The position numbers were made by a program, and so were the translations under genes. The notes under the pieces were generated by a model that was not told the DNA's origin, made no database searches, and was given only the letters and a program-made list of their open reading frames with translations. Positions 11,302 through 23,800 of a stretch of DNA of 64,000 nucleotides are shown here, piece by piece; the first letter of the stretch is position 1; each line of letters starts with the position of its first letter. Location: assembly GCA_032629725.1 (NCBI GenBank), contig JAFEVB010000036.1, positions 372,001 through 436,000 of the forward strand, read 5' to 3'. This stretch comes from Gremmenia infestans. Its lineage: Eukaryota > Ascomycota > Leotiomycetes > Helotiales > Hamatocanthoscyphaceae.

Positions 11302-12678
11302 TCACGGCTGACTTGGCCAAATTTCATCAGCCAACGCTCTCACCAGCTTCAACTTTTTAATCATATCATCCTTCACCACAGCATTTCCATCACTGTGACT
11401 AGCAAACCCACACTGCGGACTAACGCCCAGTCTCGCCAACGCCTCTTCCTTGCTCTCCCCCGTCCCCTCCGCAATCAACTCTGCCGCCTGATACACCTTC
11501 TTCTTCAACTCCTCCTTCCCCTCCATCTCCGGAAACTTGCTCGAGACCAATCCCAGGATAACATTCTTGCCCCTCGGCAAGTGCTTCAGCGGCCCGAACC
11601 CCCCCGCGCGAGGCGTGTCGTATTCCAGGTAGTAGGTATCTACGTTCAGGTCCCGGAAGAGCTTGCTGGCGATCCTGTCATAGCCGCCTTCGGAGAAGTG
11701 TCTACTGCCGACAAAGTTCCCGCGACAGAGATGCACGCCTACGTGGAGATCGGCAGGGCGGTCGCGCAGGCAGCCGTTGTAGAGCTTGATGTAGGAGTCG
11801 AGCAGCGCGTCGGCGTCTTCGTTGTCTTTTTGGAAGCCGGACAGCATTTTCTCGGAGCAGAAATCTAATGTACTTTAGTTCGAAATGTTACAGTACAAAT
11901 AGAGAGTGGTGATCAGACATACATGCCAAGTTGGGATCATCAAATTGGACGTTTCTTAGCCCGTTATCATATAGAATCTTGAGTTCGGCGCGGTACGCTG
12001 CAGCGATATCTTCAAAGTATTCGTCGTCATTCGCGTAGACACTCTTGGGATAGGCTTGTCCCTGCTTATAACGCAGGTGATACCAGTTTGGTGCCGCGAG
12101 AGTGAGTTTTGCTTCCCCCTGCCGCTCTTTTGGGAGTTGGTTTTTCAGAAAGTTCCACTAGCAATCGGATAATCAGCTTCTCCCCCAACACAATAAGTCT
12201 ACCAGAAGTTTCATACCTCGTCAACATAAGTGCTCCCCACATGCTTGATCTTTCCTGTACAGATCACAGACTCTCCTGGTTTATGTCCCTCTTCTAAAAA
12301 GGCATCGATATCCGGGACGTAAAGTCGGAAAATGTCAATGTCCGGGTTCTGGATCTCTTCGAATCCATCGAGTCCTGGAAAGAATGAACCCCTGGTACTT
12401 GATCAATGCGTGTTCAAAGCTTTCAAGTGGGTTGCAAACCAAAACATATGGCGTCTGTATTCGCCATCAGAAATGGGGTGAAAGCCCAGATCCAGCTGTG
12501 TTTTGACGATGTCCTTGACTGCAGTACCCTCAACTGCTGCAAGCTCTTTCTCGAGACCCGATGGCTTTCCTTGGGACTCATCTATCTTATGGCGAATTTT
12601 GAGTAATTCTGCAGGGCGGAGAAGCGAGCCAAGGTGCTCAGCCCTGAATGGGGGTCGTTGATGGAGCTTCACAGACAT
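11302..12678 (-). CDS. MetE-like cobalamin-independent methyltransferase domain protein
   Basis: Single-domain homologue of the zinc-dependent catalytic barrel of cobalamin-independent methionine synthase (resembling bacterial YxjG/YxjH proteins), so probably a thiol methyltransferase; the methyl donor and acceptor are not known. Four exons join in frame: 12678-12440, 12391-12217, 12157-11923, 11864-11302, giving 403 residues, far shorter than full MetE (about 760). The zinc ligand pattern is retained: His and Cys in VHLCRGNF, Glu in YLEYDTPRAGGF and Cys in SPQCGFAS. The N-terminus has FRAEHLGSLLRP and ISDGEYRRHMFW, typical of the family. All introns are GT-AG and 48-59 bp. A long plus-strand open frame over the last exon is an antisense shadow. 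Confidence 0.88.
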
Positions 12679-13862
12679 GATGGCACGGTTACTGGACTAT
12701 TCAACTCGATGTATGGTGCCTTGTCTAAAGCATAAAGAGACCTAGGCAGTTGTATGTGTGAGTTGAAGAGTATAAAATCACGTAGCAAAATTTTACTTCT
12801 CAAGTGGGGTAATTTACTTTGTATACTACTGTAGGTTATGGAGGGGCAAACTGCCATGGATTCTCCGCTTTCTCTATCACGGACCCCTCTTTCTCTACCT
12901 ATCACGCACACACGCTAGATTTCCCAATGCCGTAGGTTGTCGCCGAGCCCATGTCGTCGCAAAGTTGCGTCGCCTCAAAAACATTCTAGGATATCTTCCC
13001 CCTTCACTCACTCCCAGAACTGCCGAAGATAGGTCTAGAGTAGGCCGCAAGGTTGAAGCCGGTTCAACCCGTTGGGCGATGTCACTAGAGCCTCGCGCGT
13101 CGTAGCGGCTTGACGGCATCAATGACGCTGGTATACTGTGGGATTCGAAGAATCGCGATGTGGGTTGAGGTGTGTGGCTGCCTTGTAAGAATTGTGGAAG
13201 GAGCCGACTATATACTAGGGGCGCTTCAGGCGTCCTACATATAAGATTACCTAGGCCTAGGTACCTCGCTGGCCAAGAAGGATTTCGTGTCCACTTTGTA
13301 CTTTCTTTTTCAAGAAATCTCCATTCCAATATTCCCTGTCCTGAACGTGCGGTTTGCAAGACAAGTTGAACAATGTTTTCTAGCCCTGGGTTGTGTTTCA
13401 TTTACATTTTCGTATTTGGTTTGAAGGGCCGGTGTAGAGAAAAGTTTCTTGAGATAAGGTGTTCCCCACAATGCCCCACGAGCCCCTGTTGCAGATCTAG
13501 CTAAGGCTGTCACGACGCCGGCCGGCCGCCGGTAGAAATCCATCCTAGGAGCTCTGACATCTACGACGACATCCATCAGTGAGGCTCCATCTCAAGACTC
13601 AATCAACTGAAAGAGGTACGTGCTAGAAGCGCAGAGGCCATAGAAACATGCTGAGGTATCTGTGGTTGCTGTAGTGTTTCGCAATTACTAGGACTTTGCC
13701 GGTACCTCCTATCCGCACTTTCTGTTACCGTCCCGTCCTCTGCGGCTGAGCGCACAAGACCGACGCCAACATACAGCCAAATTGTCATCAGACACGGCAG
13801 CGGCACAAGTGTCGGGTGAAAGCCAATCCTTGGCACTGGAAACAGAGACTGGCTTAGATACA
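12679..13862. other. Intergenic between divergent genes
   Basis: Shared upstream region of the MetE-like gene (-) and the F-box gene (+). A minus-strand frame of 168 codons (12895-13401) has no recognisable motif and is rich in Arg, Pro and Ser; I treat it as chance. No RNA gene is seen. Confidence 0.4.
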
Positions 13863-15647
13863 ATGGCGCATATAGTCCCCGAGCATCCTACCAACCTTGA
13901 ACCTTCCGTCGCTTCAACAGACAGAACGCCAAGCGTCACGAATATCGAAAGCCTTCCAAATGAGCTCCTCACCAATATCTTTGGTTACTTGGATTTTCCA
14001 AAACCCTCAGGGTTTGTTCTTCAGGATGAGCCTGTTTTCGAACTTACTCATTCCGAAAGTGCTGACTTAAAATGTATGTCTCGCGTCTCGAAACGATGGC
14101 GTCGAGCAACGTTGCCGGTGCTTTTCAAATTCGCTCGATTTATTGTCGCCGAGTCAAAAACTCAGAGACCAATCATAAGTGAGCTTATGGCGCCTTTCTT
14201 TGCTTTTATAAAGAGTAACTCGTTGGAAACGGTTATTGCGAGTTTCACATTTTTGATACACGATAAGAACATTACACATACTTCAGATGGAGGGGATCGG
14301 CTGGATAGCTTCTCCGAATTCTGGTACTCACTTTTTGAGATCATCGATCCCATTGATCTGCTTATCGTTGCTCCCGCGGAAGCTCTTGGAGCTCTTACTG
14401 CTTGCCGTGTTTATATGGAGGACGCATGGTGTTTCTCTGATTGTCATTGCCACTATCTTCATCTCCAAAGGTCTCCCAATTCTGTCCTTGAATCCCCCAG
14501 CATTGAAGTGGTGGCTTTAGAAGACCATTCGACGGCTGGCCAAACTAGTGAAGTTCTCGAGTCTGTCGCGGAGAATCTTTCAATCAACAACACCTCGGAC
14601 ATTTTGCATCGCCCCGCAGAAGAAGTTCTCAGCACGGGATCTTTCTACCGAGATGAAAAAAGCACTCCTGATAGCAATCAGCAAGAGCTCCCACAAGCCG
14701 AAGCATCCTCTTTGGCATCCCTAGTATCGAAGCCAGGATTACCTGCCCGCCCCTTGTCATCCGCTTTGTTCGATGTCCGGCCCTGGACAACTCTTCTGCT
14801 CAACGAAGGATCTTCTATTCGGGCTTACTGCACCGATGAATTCTGGCTAAAAAAACAACCTTCCGTAAGCAAGCTTCTCGCTTTCAATTTCCTACGTGTA
14901 GCTAATAGCGATGTCAGATTCTGCCTGACCTCTGTGGCTCAGACGAAGCAGCAACTAAATCATTCATCAGCGCAACGATTAAAACAATGAATTACATTGC
15001 CATTTTTCCAATGCAAACCCACTTTGCTGCGTTAGTAGATGATCTTCCAAGCCTAAAACGGGTATACGTGCAATTGGTTCCACGCAACAATGTCCTGGAA
15101 GATCCGGAAAGGATGGCCAACGTGGAGCATACTGACTTGTGGATGGAGAGAAATAATTGTTACGCACATATGGTGCGAGAATTGTTTGGCGCTCCTCCGA
15201 CTCGAAATTACAAGTATCTTCAGGAATTTGAATCTGGCGATGCGGCGGATAGAGACGCCTGGCTGATGGCTGGTAAGTGATGCATCTTTCAAGCGGTATC
15301 AACCCTGTATGAATGAAGCAGCATGTCCTAAAGTTTGATGGGCCGTTGAAATTCCACCGTGCTTACTTTTGCCACAGTTGAGTACGTTAAACGCGCCGGA
15401 AACTGGAACATTGTGGGAGAGGGTATTTTCTCAAGAAACTCTGAAGACATGGTACCTGAAAATCCCGAAGGTGGTATCGAAGGAAACTCGACATTGTCAG
15501 TCAATCAAGAGAACTAAGCCCGTTAGATAAACTGACAGCGACGACTATAGCGAAGGATCTTTGATTCTCTGGAAGTGGAATGGAGTCACGAAACTACCTA
15601 TCTCGGCTCTACCACTTTACGACCGACCCTTCGGACTTGGTGCCTAA
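13863..15647 (+). CDS. F-box domain protein
   Basis: Likely substrate adaptor of an SCF ubiquitin ligase; the target is unknown. Four exons join in frame: 13863-14864, 14918-15272, 15378-15495, 15551-15647, giving 523 residues. The F-box starts near residue 30 (ESLPNELLTNIFGYLDF) and continues through MSRVSKRWRRATLPVLF. The C-terminal half has motifs of a fungal-specific F-box family: YIAIFPMQTHFAALVDDLP, QLVPRNNVLEDPERM, DLWMERNNCY and ESGDAADRDAW. I start at the ATG at 13863; the frame is open upstream but has no earlier ATG. The first intron (53 bp) removes an apparent stop at 14988. The last intron (15496-15550) is less certain: without it the protein would end about 10 codons after 15495. 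Confidence 0.8.
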
Positions 15648-16200
15648 GAACATCTTGTGAATACAAAATGGTCACATTTTGATACAAGTGATGGTACACA
15701 AATCTAGGACAACGAGAAAAGTTACAAATGCTATTACAGCTGCGGTTTCAACTCCGTGGGCGGATAGCTTTTGTGTTTGAGTTATACAGGGACTATTGTT
15801 GATGGGATTTATTATGACCCCCGCAGAAAAGAATGTTAATGAGCGGGATATGGAATTTTAGAGATTGTTATGGGAATTTCTTTCATATATAAAAGTTATA
15901 GTAACATATAAATACAATGAACACTTCTTAACAACTCCTATCTATATCTTACTCGGACAAGGGGATGACTACACAGAACACCTGCAGGCCATCGCCATCG
16001 AAATTTATAGACCCTCGACCAGTTCGAAGTCAGATCAATTCTCCAACTCACTACTTTATCCTTACAAACATCACAACTGAAATGGAGGCTGATCACGTGC
16101 TCTTTCCTTGACCGCCTTTCAGATTCTGCCGACTTTATGTGAGGGGAGCTTGCTTCAACGCAACGCGACTTCATTGAGCTCAACTCTCCATGCCACAACC
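15648..16200. other. Intergenic, promoter of dynactin p25
   Basis: AT-rich 3' flank of the F-box gene and the dynactin promoter. A GATCACGTGC element lies about 105 bp before the dynactin start. No gene is seen. Confidence 0.5.
16094..16099. promoter_or_regulatory. CACGTG box upstream of dynactin p25
   Basis: E-box/Cbf1-type hexamer 102 bp before the ATG. Similar boxes lie about 85-95 bp before the Fta4-like and Dia2-like genes. The hexamer occurs elsewhere in the window at roughly chance frequency, so only the position suggests function. Confidence 0.35.
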
Positions 16201-16939
16201 ATGACGTCCAAAAGGGCCGTCAAGGGCGAGTACATCGAGACTGTAAGCTCCCCCCCCTCATACTTCACACCCCACAGGCTTCGCCTACTGACAGATAAAC
16301 AAACAGGACACAGGCAACAAAGTGTCCCGACGCTCCCAAATAATCGGCACAACCAACATAATCCTCGGTGGCAAAACCGTTATTCAAGCCGAAGTCATAA
16401 TCCGCGGCGACTTGCTGCGCGCGCACCAGAACGGTGCGGAGAAGCAAGGGACTCCGGTTGCGGTTGCGATTGGGAGGTATTGCTTCTTTAGCAAGGGGTG
16501 TGAGTTGCGGCCGCCGGGGAAGGTTTATAAGGGGTATGTCTCTCTGTTTATCTATTTATCTGTTGATGTGCTTTGTCTCTACTTTACACCTTTCACACGA
16601 AGCAAGCAAGCAAGCAAGCATATACTAATAACCCGTAGGTGGTTCTCGCACTACCCATTAAAGATCGCAGACCACGTCTTCATCGGCCCGTCGTCCGTCA
16701 TCGAAGCAGCGCTCATCGGCTCGCACGTCTCGATTGGCGCCAACTGCACGATTGGCAAGTTTGCCATCATCAAGGACTACGTCAAGGTTCTCGATGGGAC
16801 CGTGGTGCCGCCTAACATGGTCGTGCCGAGTTTCTCCATCGTGGCTGGGAGGCCGGGACGCGTTGTGGGCGAGATTGCCGAGGGCGAGGTGGAGGCAATG
16901 GATTTGAGGGAGGTTTATAGGGGGATTGGCAATGGTTGA
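16201..16939 (+). CDS. Dynactin subunit 5 (p25)
   Basis: Pointed-end subunit of dynactin, which helps dynein bind cargo such as early endosomes in hyphae. Three exons join in frame: 16201-16242, 16307-16533, 16639-16939, giving 189 residues, the usual p25 length. The protein is a left-handed beta-helix of hexapeptide repeats: IIGTTNIILGGKTVIQ, AEVIIRGDL, then KIADHVFIGPSSVIEAAL, GSHVSIGANCTIGKFAII and VVPPNMVVPSFSIVAG. The early block GEYIETDTGNKVSRRSQI is characteristic of p25. Intron 1 is 64 bp with a C-rich start; intron 2 (105 bp) contains an (AAGC)n run. Acetyltransferase-type hexapeptide proteins share the fold, but the N-terminus and length favour dynactin. Confidence 0.93.
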
Positions 16940-17889
16940 CTTGACATGGGGCTGGGGGTTAGATGAGAGCGATTTGAGCATTTATTTGGCAATGTGGGTT
17001 GGGAACAAAGAAATTGTTACGGAGTTTAGGATGAATGATACCCATTTCTTGCGTTTCATCCCGACATTAAAAACTCCATATATCATGCGAGGAGAATCGG
17101 GGAAAATGGTAACTCTATTTCCACGTCGACGACTAAAAGAAAACGCTCCTCGAATCTATCTAACAGCTAGCTAGGTAGCTATTAGATAAGTATAATATAG
17201 TTAGCATTCATTCCTTGTACCCGTAGCAATAAAATGCGAAAGGGGTAGGTACAGTACAGTACCAAGCCATACCATACCATGCCATATCCATCGAACGCGC
17301 CATCAGCTGATCTGTCATGTTCCTGTGTGACATAACTAACGGGCGAACGAATAAGTTCGCTTTGCTTTGCTTAGTGAAGGCTGAGTGAGACATGACCATG
17401 CCATGCCATGCCATGCAGCCACATCTCAAAGGGTCGAGCCGAGACCCGAGAAGACGATGACGATGTCACATTTAGTAGTGATGCCTGCGTATTTAGTGCG
17501 TATTGTGACAATCAAGAGATCATTTTTGTTGCAAGTCGCATTCTCTGGTGTAACGGTATTGGTGGCGTGGTGTGGGAAAACTCGAATGAAGTTGCTTACC
17601 GTAACTCAGGATTGTGGACTCTGTAGAGACAAAATGGACTTTGGAAATTTCTTGATTATCGCTTATTGCTTGCGGTCTCTTTCTATTACTGTGTTAAACG
17701 CCATATCCCAACGCCGCCTCACCCCCCTTCTTCTCAGGTTCAATAATTATCCAAACGCTAAACCAGTACGCCCGCTCGCTTGCTAATTCCCATAAACAAA
17801 AATAACTTCAGCTTTGCCCATTAATTTCAAACCCATGCCTATACAGCCTGGTTCTGCGTGTAAACCCATATTTACAGCTGTCGATGTGC
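16940..17889. other. Convergent intergenic region
   Basis: Lies between the 3' ends of the dynactin and Prm10-like genes. It contains an imperfect CCATA/CCATG pentamer array near 17265-17285, a perfect one at 17396-17416 and an ACAGT repeat near 17248. No gene is seen. Confidence 0.45.
17396..17416 (+). repeat. (CCATG)n pentanucleotide array
   Basis: Four perfect CCATG units. The reverse-complement unit (GGCAT) forms another array at 29134-29155. Confidence 0.9.
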
Positions 17890-20848
17890 CTAGAAACTGA
17901 ACAGGCCGCTCCTCTTCTTTCCAAATGGATAAACGATCAAGGCGCTGAGGAACAAGCCAACCGTGATGCCGATTGCGACTTGAATCATACTGTATCCAAC
18001 GTTAAAAACAACGTCGCTAAAATCGCTCACTCCTGCAGTGATGGAGACCTAGAGAAGATTACATCAGCACTTATTCTGAGCAGTTTCTGCAGATGTCTAA
18101 GTAGTATTTCGAACAGGATAGCCTCAAGATGCGTGATATAGAGACAATATATAGCAATAAATCCCTTTACAAAGGAAATGCAGGAAAACAAACAATGAAA
18201 GGCAAACTGTAGCCATTCCTCCTTTCAGGCATATACAAGTAGTCAAGATTGTTACTCACAAAACTAGTCCCATTTGCCCTGGCTGTTCCATTCGTATACG
18301 TTGTTGTGTTGGTGATTTGATCAGCGCTGTTAATTCCAGCTAACAGGGAACCAGAAGCGGCGAGCCCTGAAGGTACTTGCACAAAGATGGCGGGGAGAAG
18401 GGCCGCGGCAGCGACTCCATGTCGTATTCGTGAATACAAGTTTCCAACCACACCCACTGCTAGAGCTCCTAGTGTATTCGAGATCTGGGCGGAAGATGGA
18501 AACTTTTTGGCACTGAAGAAGTTCACCACGTAACCGATGAAAGCGATTATGAGCATCATTGGTATCTGCTTCCACTTGGCTTGGTTGATGATACACAGGG
18601 AGAGTGCAAATAAGGGTACGAATATCCTGTAAGGTGAATTTAGCAACCATTGGTTCAAGGTGATGAGTGCGCGTTACCATTTGTAGTATTGGCCGATTGG
18701 ATTGGTGCAAGTCGTCGCACTAGAAGCGTTTGGATCCATCAAACCATAGAATGCGGTTCCGATGGTGATACCGAAGCCAAGAAATAGCGAATATATGATG
18801 GCATAGACCATCCGAACAGACCCGGCGACCATAGATCGCGATTGAAGCTCGAGAGAACCGCATAAGACCATGTAACCTGGGAGAATGAGAGCGATCGAAG
18901 ATTGAGCGAGGCCAGAGAAACAAAATATACTGCCTCCACGAATAGACCCAAAGGCTCGGGCAAGGAAAGAAGTCAATACGGCAGCAGAGATTTCGAACAC
19001 GTTGCTGTACAGTTCGGATCTGGGCGCTACGATCAACTGAAGGAAGCCAAGAATACAACCAAGAAGGAAGGCTACTGGCAAATCGATCATCCGTCCCTCA
19101 AACGCTATTACATTATTAGCTACCGGGAGTAAAAATGTTGAGATCCTTTTAAACTTACCAAAAGGTGCGACAGTAGCGCTAGCAAAGCCGTAGACTAGAA
19201 CGAGTAGCCAAGGATTGTGCTTCGGTTTCCCTTCAATGATATCGACCAGTCTTTGGGTGGCTTCTTCGACACCAATCACGTCGTGGACGACTTCCTTGTA
19301 TATGTCCCAAACATCTTTCAGCTTGCCGAGGTTGACACCTTGAATTGACTTCACGAGTTTGACTTCAGTCGTGTGCGTCGAAGCATCGTCAAAGGAGATA
19401 ATCATGCAACCTGGAAAGTAGAGAAATTGGCCATCGATTTCGAGGACTCTAGCGCTCATCTTCATGTACTCTTCGAGTCGATGCGTGGGAGCACCATAGC
19501 TCATTAAAGCCTTGCATAATTTATATAGATACTTTTGACGACTCAGAGTCTCGGCAATGTGTACTGTGATTCGAATTTCGTCTTCAAGTCTTGGTTTACC
19601 CATCTTAGTCTTTGCTGTCTCAATGAGACCACCAGTATGCGTCCTCTTGCCAAGCCCAGGTCTGGACAGCTTTCCACGCTGCGGAGTCGTAGCACCTCCT
19701 GGTGCGCCTAGAATGGCAGAAGCTTCGATGAGCCCAGCTAACGTATCCTGGGAGCTGTTCTTATGATTGTACCATTTAGCCTGCTTCGTCCTGGGCGTTG
19801 TGGCTCCGGAATTGGTGACTGTCCCCGAACGTGAAGGGCTATTTGTAGACGTAACACTACCTCTTCGAGAAACACTGCCCTGTGGTGCATTGTAGAGTTT
19901 CAGAAGTGAAGACAGGACTCCACCTCTGTAATGAGCCGGGCGTGGTACATACTCTTCCGTGTAAGCTTGTTCCTCAACTGGGGTGACCTGTCCAGAACGC
20001 AGTCCAACTTGCTCCGGCTGTATGGCCAAACTTTCTGAACGTATCTTCCTGGTATGCTGCCTAACCAGCTGGTGAGCCTCGGAAGTATTTGACGCCTTTG
20101 AGTGACGCTTCGATGTCTCCTTGAGATCATCTTCATCACTATCAATAGCTGCTCCATCATAGGTTCTGCGCACATTCATATCCACCAGGGGTATGTCGTC
20201 AAGCCTGACTGGATATCCGCCTGGTTTGGAGGGTAACCCGGCCACAAACGCATCTTCGTCATCTTCATCCAGACTATTTCGCCTAGAAGCTGGAGCAGAA
20301 TGACTTCCTACTAAATTTGATAACCTTTGTGCTCGCTCTTGAGCTGCCATTGCTGAAAAAGACTTCTCGTTAGAATCATCCTCATCCTCCAGTCCTTGGT
20401 TATAACTGGGGTGCCGTAAAACGCTTGCTTTGGGCTTAAAGATAAGATTGTCCACAGGATCGGCAAACGGGTTCTCTTTCTCATGCTCTGGCGTGATTCT
20501 CAGCAGATTCGCGCCGCTATTGTTCCTCGAATGTGGGGGGCTCCATTGAGTATTCTGAAGCCGCGTGGGTGAATGTGGGATGGATTGCAGTGATATGGCT
20601 TTGTCTCGCAAGGGGAACTTTGACTTCTGGTTCGCAAGATCGTTGGCCTCGCTTGTGCTGTTGAAACGGACCCTGCTACGATGCTTCTGCGGTGCACTGC
20701 CGCCTACTGCACCACTGCCTCCTGGACTGGTTGACCTGCTGGGGTTTGAATTGGACTCGGCATTGGGTTCATCAGATGAAAGCTCCTTGTATCCGTGATT
20801 GCGGTTGTCTGCTGCTCCTTCTGGTGCCGTGAGGTATTCGCTGGACAT
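17890..20848 (-). CDS. Prm10/ThrE-like multipass membrane protein
   Basis: Member of the fungal Prm10 family, which contains a ThrE/DUF1212 amino-acid exporter-type membrane domain; transport in yeast is unproven. Four exons join in frame: 20848-19159, 19104-18678, 18626-18260, 18048-17890, giving 880 residues. About the first 420 residues are disordered, rich in Ser, Pro and charged residues. The conserved domain follows, with EDEIRITVHIAETLSRQ, LCKALMSYGAPTHRLEEY and GKPKHNPWLLVLVYGFAS, then about ten hydrophobic segments ending GYSMIQVAIGITVGLFLSAL and a basic tail. The 54-bp intron 19105-19158 is a multiple of three with no stop, so retention would add 18 residues. The last intron uses a GTGAGT donor and CTCTAG acceptor, giving TSFVSITAGVSDF at the joint. 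Confidence 0.87.
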
Positions 20849-23800
20849 TATATTGATTAATTCGAACCAAGGTCCTTTCGATGGTCCCAACCTCCCTTTG
20901 TAGATATATATATACTGTACACGACCTCGAAGGCGTTGGGATTTGTTGGAGGGGAAGACTTTAGCGTTCCGGAGGCGGCGGGGTACTAAGCTACCCTGGC
21001 CTCCTGGGCAGACGCCACTGATAAGAAAAGGTCGGAAAAATTCTTATTAAAAACTGCTGACGAATGAAGATGAAAAGAATAGAATGCAATGCAATGTAAT
21101 GTAATCGAAGTGAATTGGGAAGAATATTAACCAAGAGAAGAAGGGTTGATGGCAAAGAGAGGATAAAAAGCTAGCGAGCGATGCGATGCGATGCGAGTGG
21201 GGTGAGGTGGGTGATTAAAATAGAATTTGAATGGAATGGCAATGACTCGTCCGTCGTCGAGAAGATGAGACGCGTTATTCGGAGACGACGGGGAGGTATA
21301 TAAAGAAAGGTAAGGGCGAGTTCAGTTGATTAGAGTAAGCGTGGTGGGTGGGAAGGGAAGGGAAGGAGCTATCGAAGTAAGGCATGTACTCGGACTCGGA
21401 TTGGGTACTGGGGTACTTACTTAGGTACGTAGGCAAGGGCCACTTCTTGCCCTTTGGTAAGTATACTACTAGCAACAGAGCAAAGGAATAAAAGGTTGCG
21501 ACACCTACCCTACCCTACCGTACAGCAACACCATATTCGCCTCTCTTTATCTATTAACCCCATCAGTCGAAAGTGCCGGCAGCATCGTGGTCTAGAGCCT
21601 GCGATTTCTGTTTGTGCAGCCGCTGATATCCACCACTTACTTCGTAGTTACTTAAACCACGATTGACAACAGAATCCACAGTTCTTGGGTCAGCGGGGGC
21701 TACGAGCCGTGAGCCATTCAGCATGGTAAAGACAATCTCACGATGCGAAAGTAGGTCTTGGAGGAGTGGAGATAGATCCGAGGCTAGGCTAGGTCAACTC
21801 CATTAGTTCAACGAGTCGGGCGCGGAGCCGCTATATGCTAGGACACGGTGTGGTTTGCATTGGGCTTTGAAATTTGGACCAGGCACTTGAGAGTTTGAAC
21901 TTTGAATCCACCAGGTCCCACATTGCGGGAAGGATGGTGATGGTGTTGATGTATGATTTAGGTCACCTTAGGGGCGGCTTCGTATCTCTCTAGCTTGCTC
22001 TCTTCACATGTGCTTCTCACATGTGACAAGCGCTGACGACTAGATTTCGTACGTACTGGACGGTAACGTATTCTTCAAGTGGTGGTTCGGTGTTGTTGAA
22101 GACTTTTCTCCCTGCGTTATTAGCGAGTCAAAGCTTTCTTAACATGGATCGTTTGCTACTGTAAACCAAGTCCTCCGGGTTACTAGATCAGGAAAGCCCG
22201 AGCCTTCCATCAAAAACAAAGGCCCAACCCAAACAAACGTCTCGAAATTTCAAATCCAAATTCAAAATCCAAAATCCAAAATCCAAAGATACGAACCCTC
22301 AGGTCACCAAGGTTCCTACGCTCCTTCCGTGATATTCACGCAATATCCACAGTTCCCACAGTTATGTTGTTCCAGAAGCCAGGCTGAGCCTGTTCCCTGT
22401 ATCTATCTGATCTGGGCTCTTCTGATTCGGTCACTTCTCGGTGTCTCCCAACTGTTGAACTGACGCGGCAAGGGATGCAGACAAGCTTCTTTTTTCACAC
22501 ATGACGGGTGTGGCGTTTAAATTCTTTGGGTTCCTTTTGGAGGACCTACTACTCTTCTTCCTTTTGAGGCAAGTCGTCGACTTGAGAAATTGCCAAGTCG
22601 ATATGCGCTAGCTTATCTAGGTATTCTGCCCTTTGCCCACTGCAGAAAAATAGGTACTGTCTGGCCAAATAGGACACGGAGAGGATCAGTCCTAAGGTTT
22701 GGGGAGAGCCATCTAAGGTTCCTGTTTCTATCATTCTGTTCTACTTCTAAAATCTTATGGTGACGCCTTTCTACTGCATCTGGATTCTGGAGACTGTTCT
22801 GTTTTTAGCCTCTTGATTTGCCGAACAGGGTGTGCACTGTTCAAGGCATATCATTTAAACCTTAGCCCGCCTAGATAGAAAATAAAATAAAATTCATTTC
22901 AGCCTCATAGAAATTGACTTTTGTAGTGGCATTTACATATTTATATGACTTACAACAGGTTGCTTACCGAAACTAGTTAGCGTGCGCCGTCTTAGCTGTT
23001 ACTTTTTATTATTTTCCAGCCGACTTAACAGAACCCAATTATCTTTTCTGGCTCCGAGCTTTCTGAGACCTTTCGAGACACTCCAAAGTCTCCGGCAGAC
23101 CTTCCTACGAGTACTCCAAACCACTTTCCACCCTTGCGTCGATCTAGAAAGTCATTATTACGGCTTCCCTCTGCACCGCTGTCCCGCTAGCTTCTTCACT
23201 CGTTCTCGTTCTCTTTATCTCTAATAATATCTCATCCCCTACCTTTTTCTCTTTGGATTTCGAACAGCGTGTAACCTTGCCTTTCTCAAGAGCCTAGGTA
23301 AGCAACCCCCACGCCCATAGCGGAATACCACACTCAAAGCCTGTGAGAACGCGGACGCGGGAGCGGGTAGCATTTACACCGGGTCCCAAATGCCCATCAT
23401 TTGTATTGTACGTCGACACTACTTTTTTGAGGATCCTCATCACCGACGATTTTCAGTTGCGATGATAGCCGCATAATATTAGAGGCGATCCCCCTGAGAC
23501 CTGAACCCCGAGGAGATCAAGTTCATGTTTTCCTCTGAAACATCACCACCCTACTCGTACTTTCTGAAACGCTTCATTGCTTATCCTCTACTTATTCATC
23601 CGCATCTGCTTTGTCATGATAGCTCAAGTACCGCTCAAGGCTCAAGTACCGAACCCGTATTCCTAACATCCCTCCTCATAACGCTACTCGTAGATTGACA
23701 TACGATAATCATACAGTACACGTGCTGGTGATCCAAATCAAATCTCTCGAGGGTATAAAGAGCACGCTTCCCTGCACTTTATCTTCTATATCGAGCTTTT

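Noticed and set aside
11203..11868. 222-codon plus-strand frame
   Set aside because: Antisense to the last exon of the MetE-like gene, whose motifs (HLCRGN, SPQCGFAS) are unambiguous; no start context or motif of its own.
13060..13080. tRNA-like T-loop sequence (GGTTCAACCC)
   Set aside because: No cloverleaf, anticodon arm or acceptor stem can be drawn around it.
12895..13401. 168-codon minus-strand frame
   Set aside because: Arg/Pro/Ser-rich without any domain; lies in the divergent promoter region.
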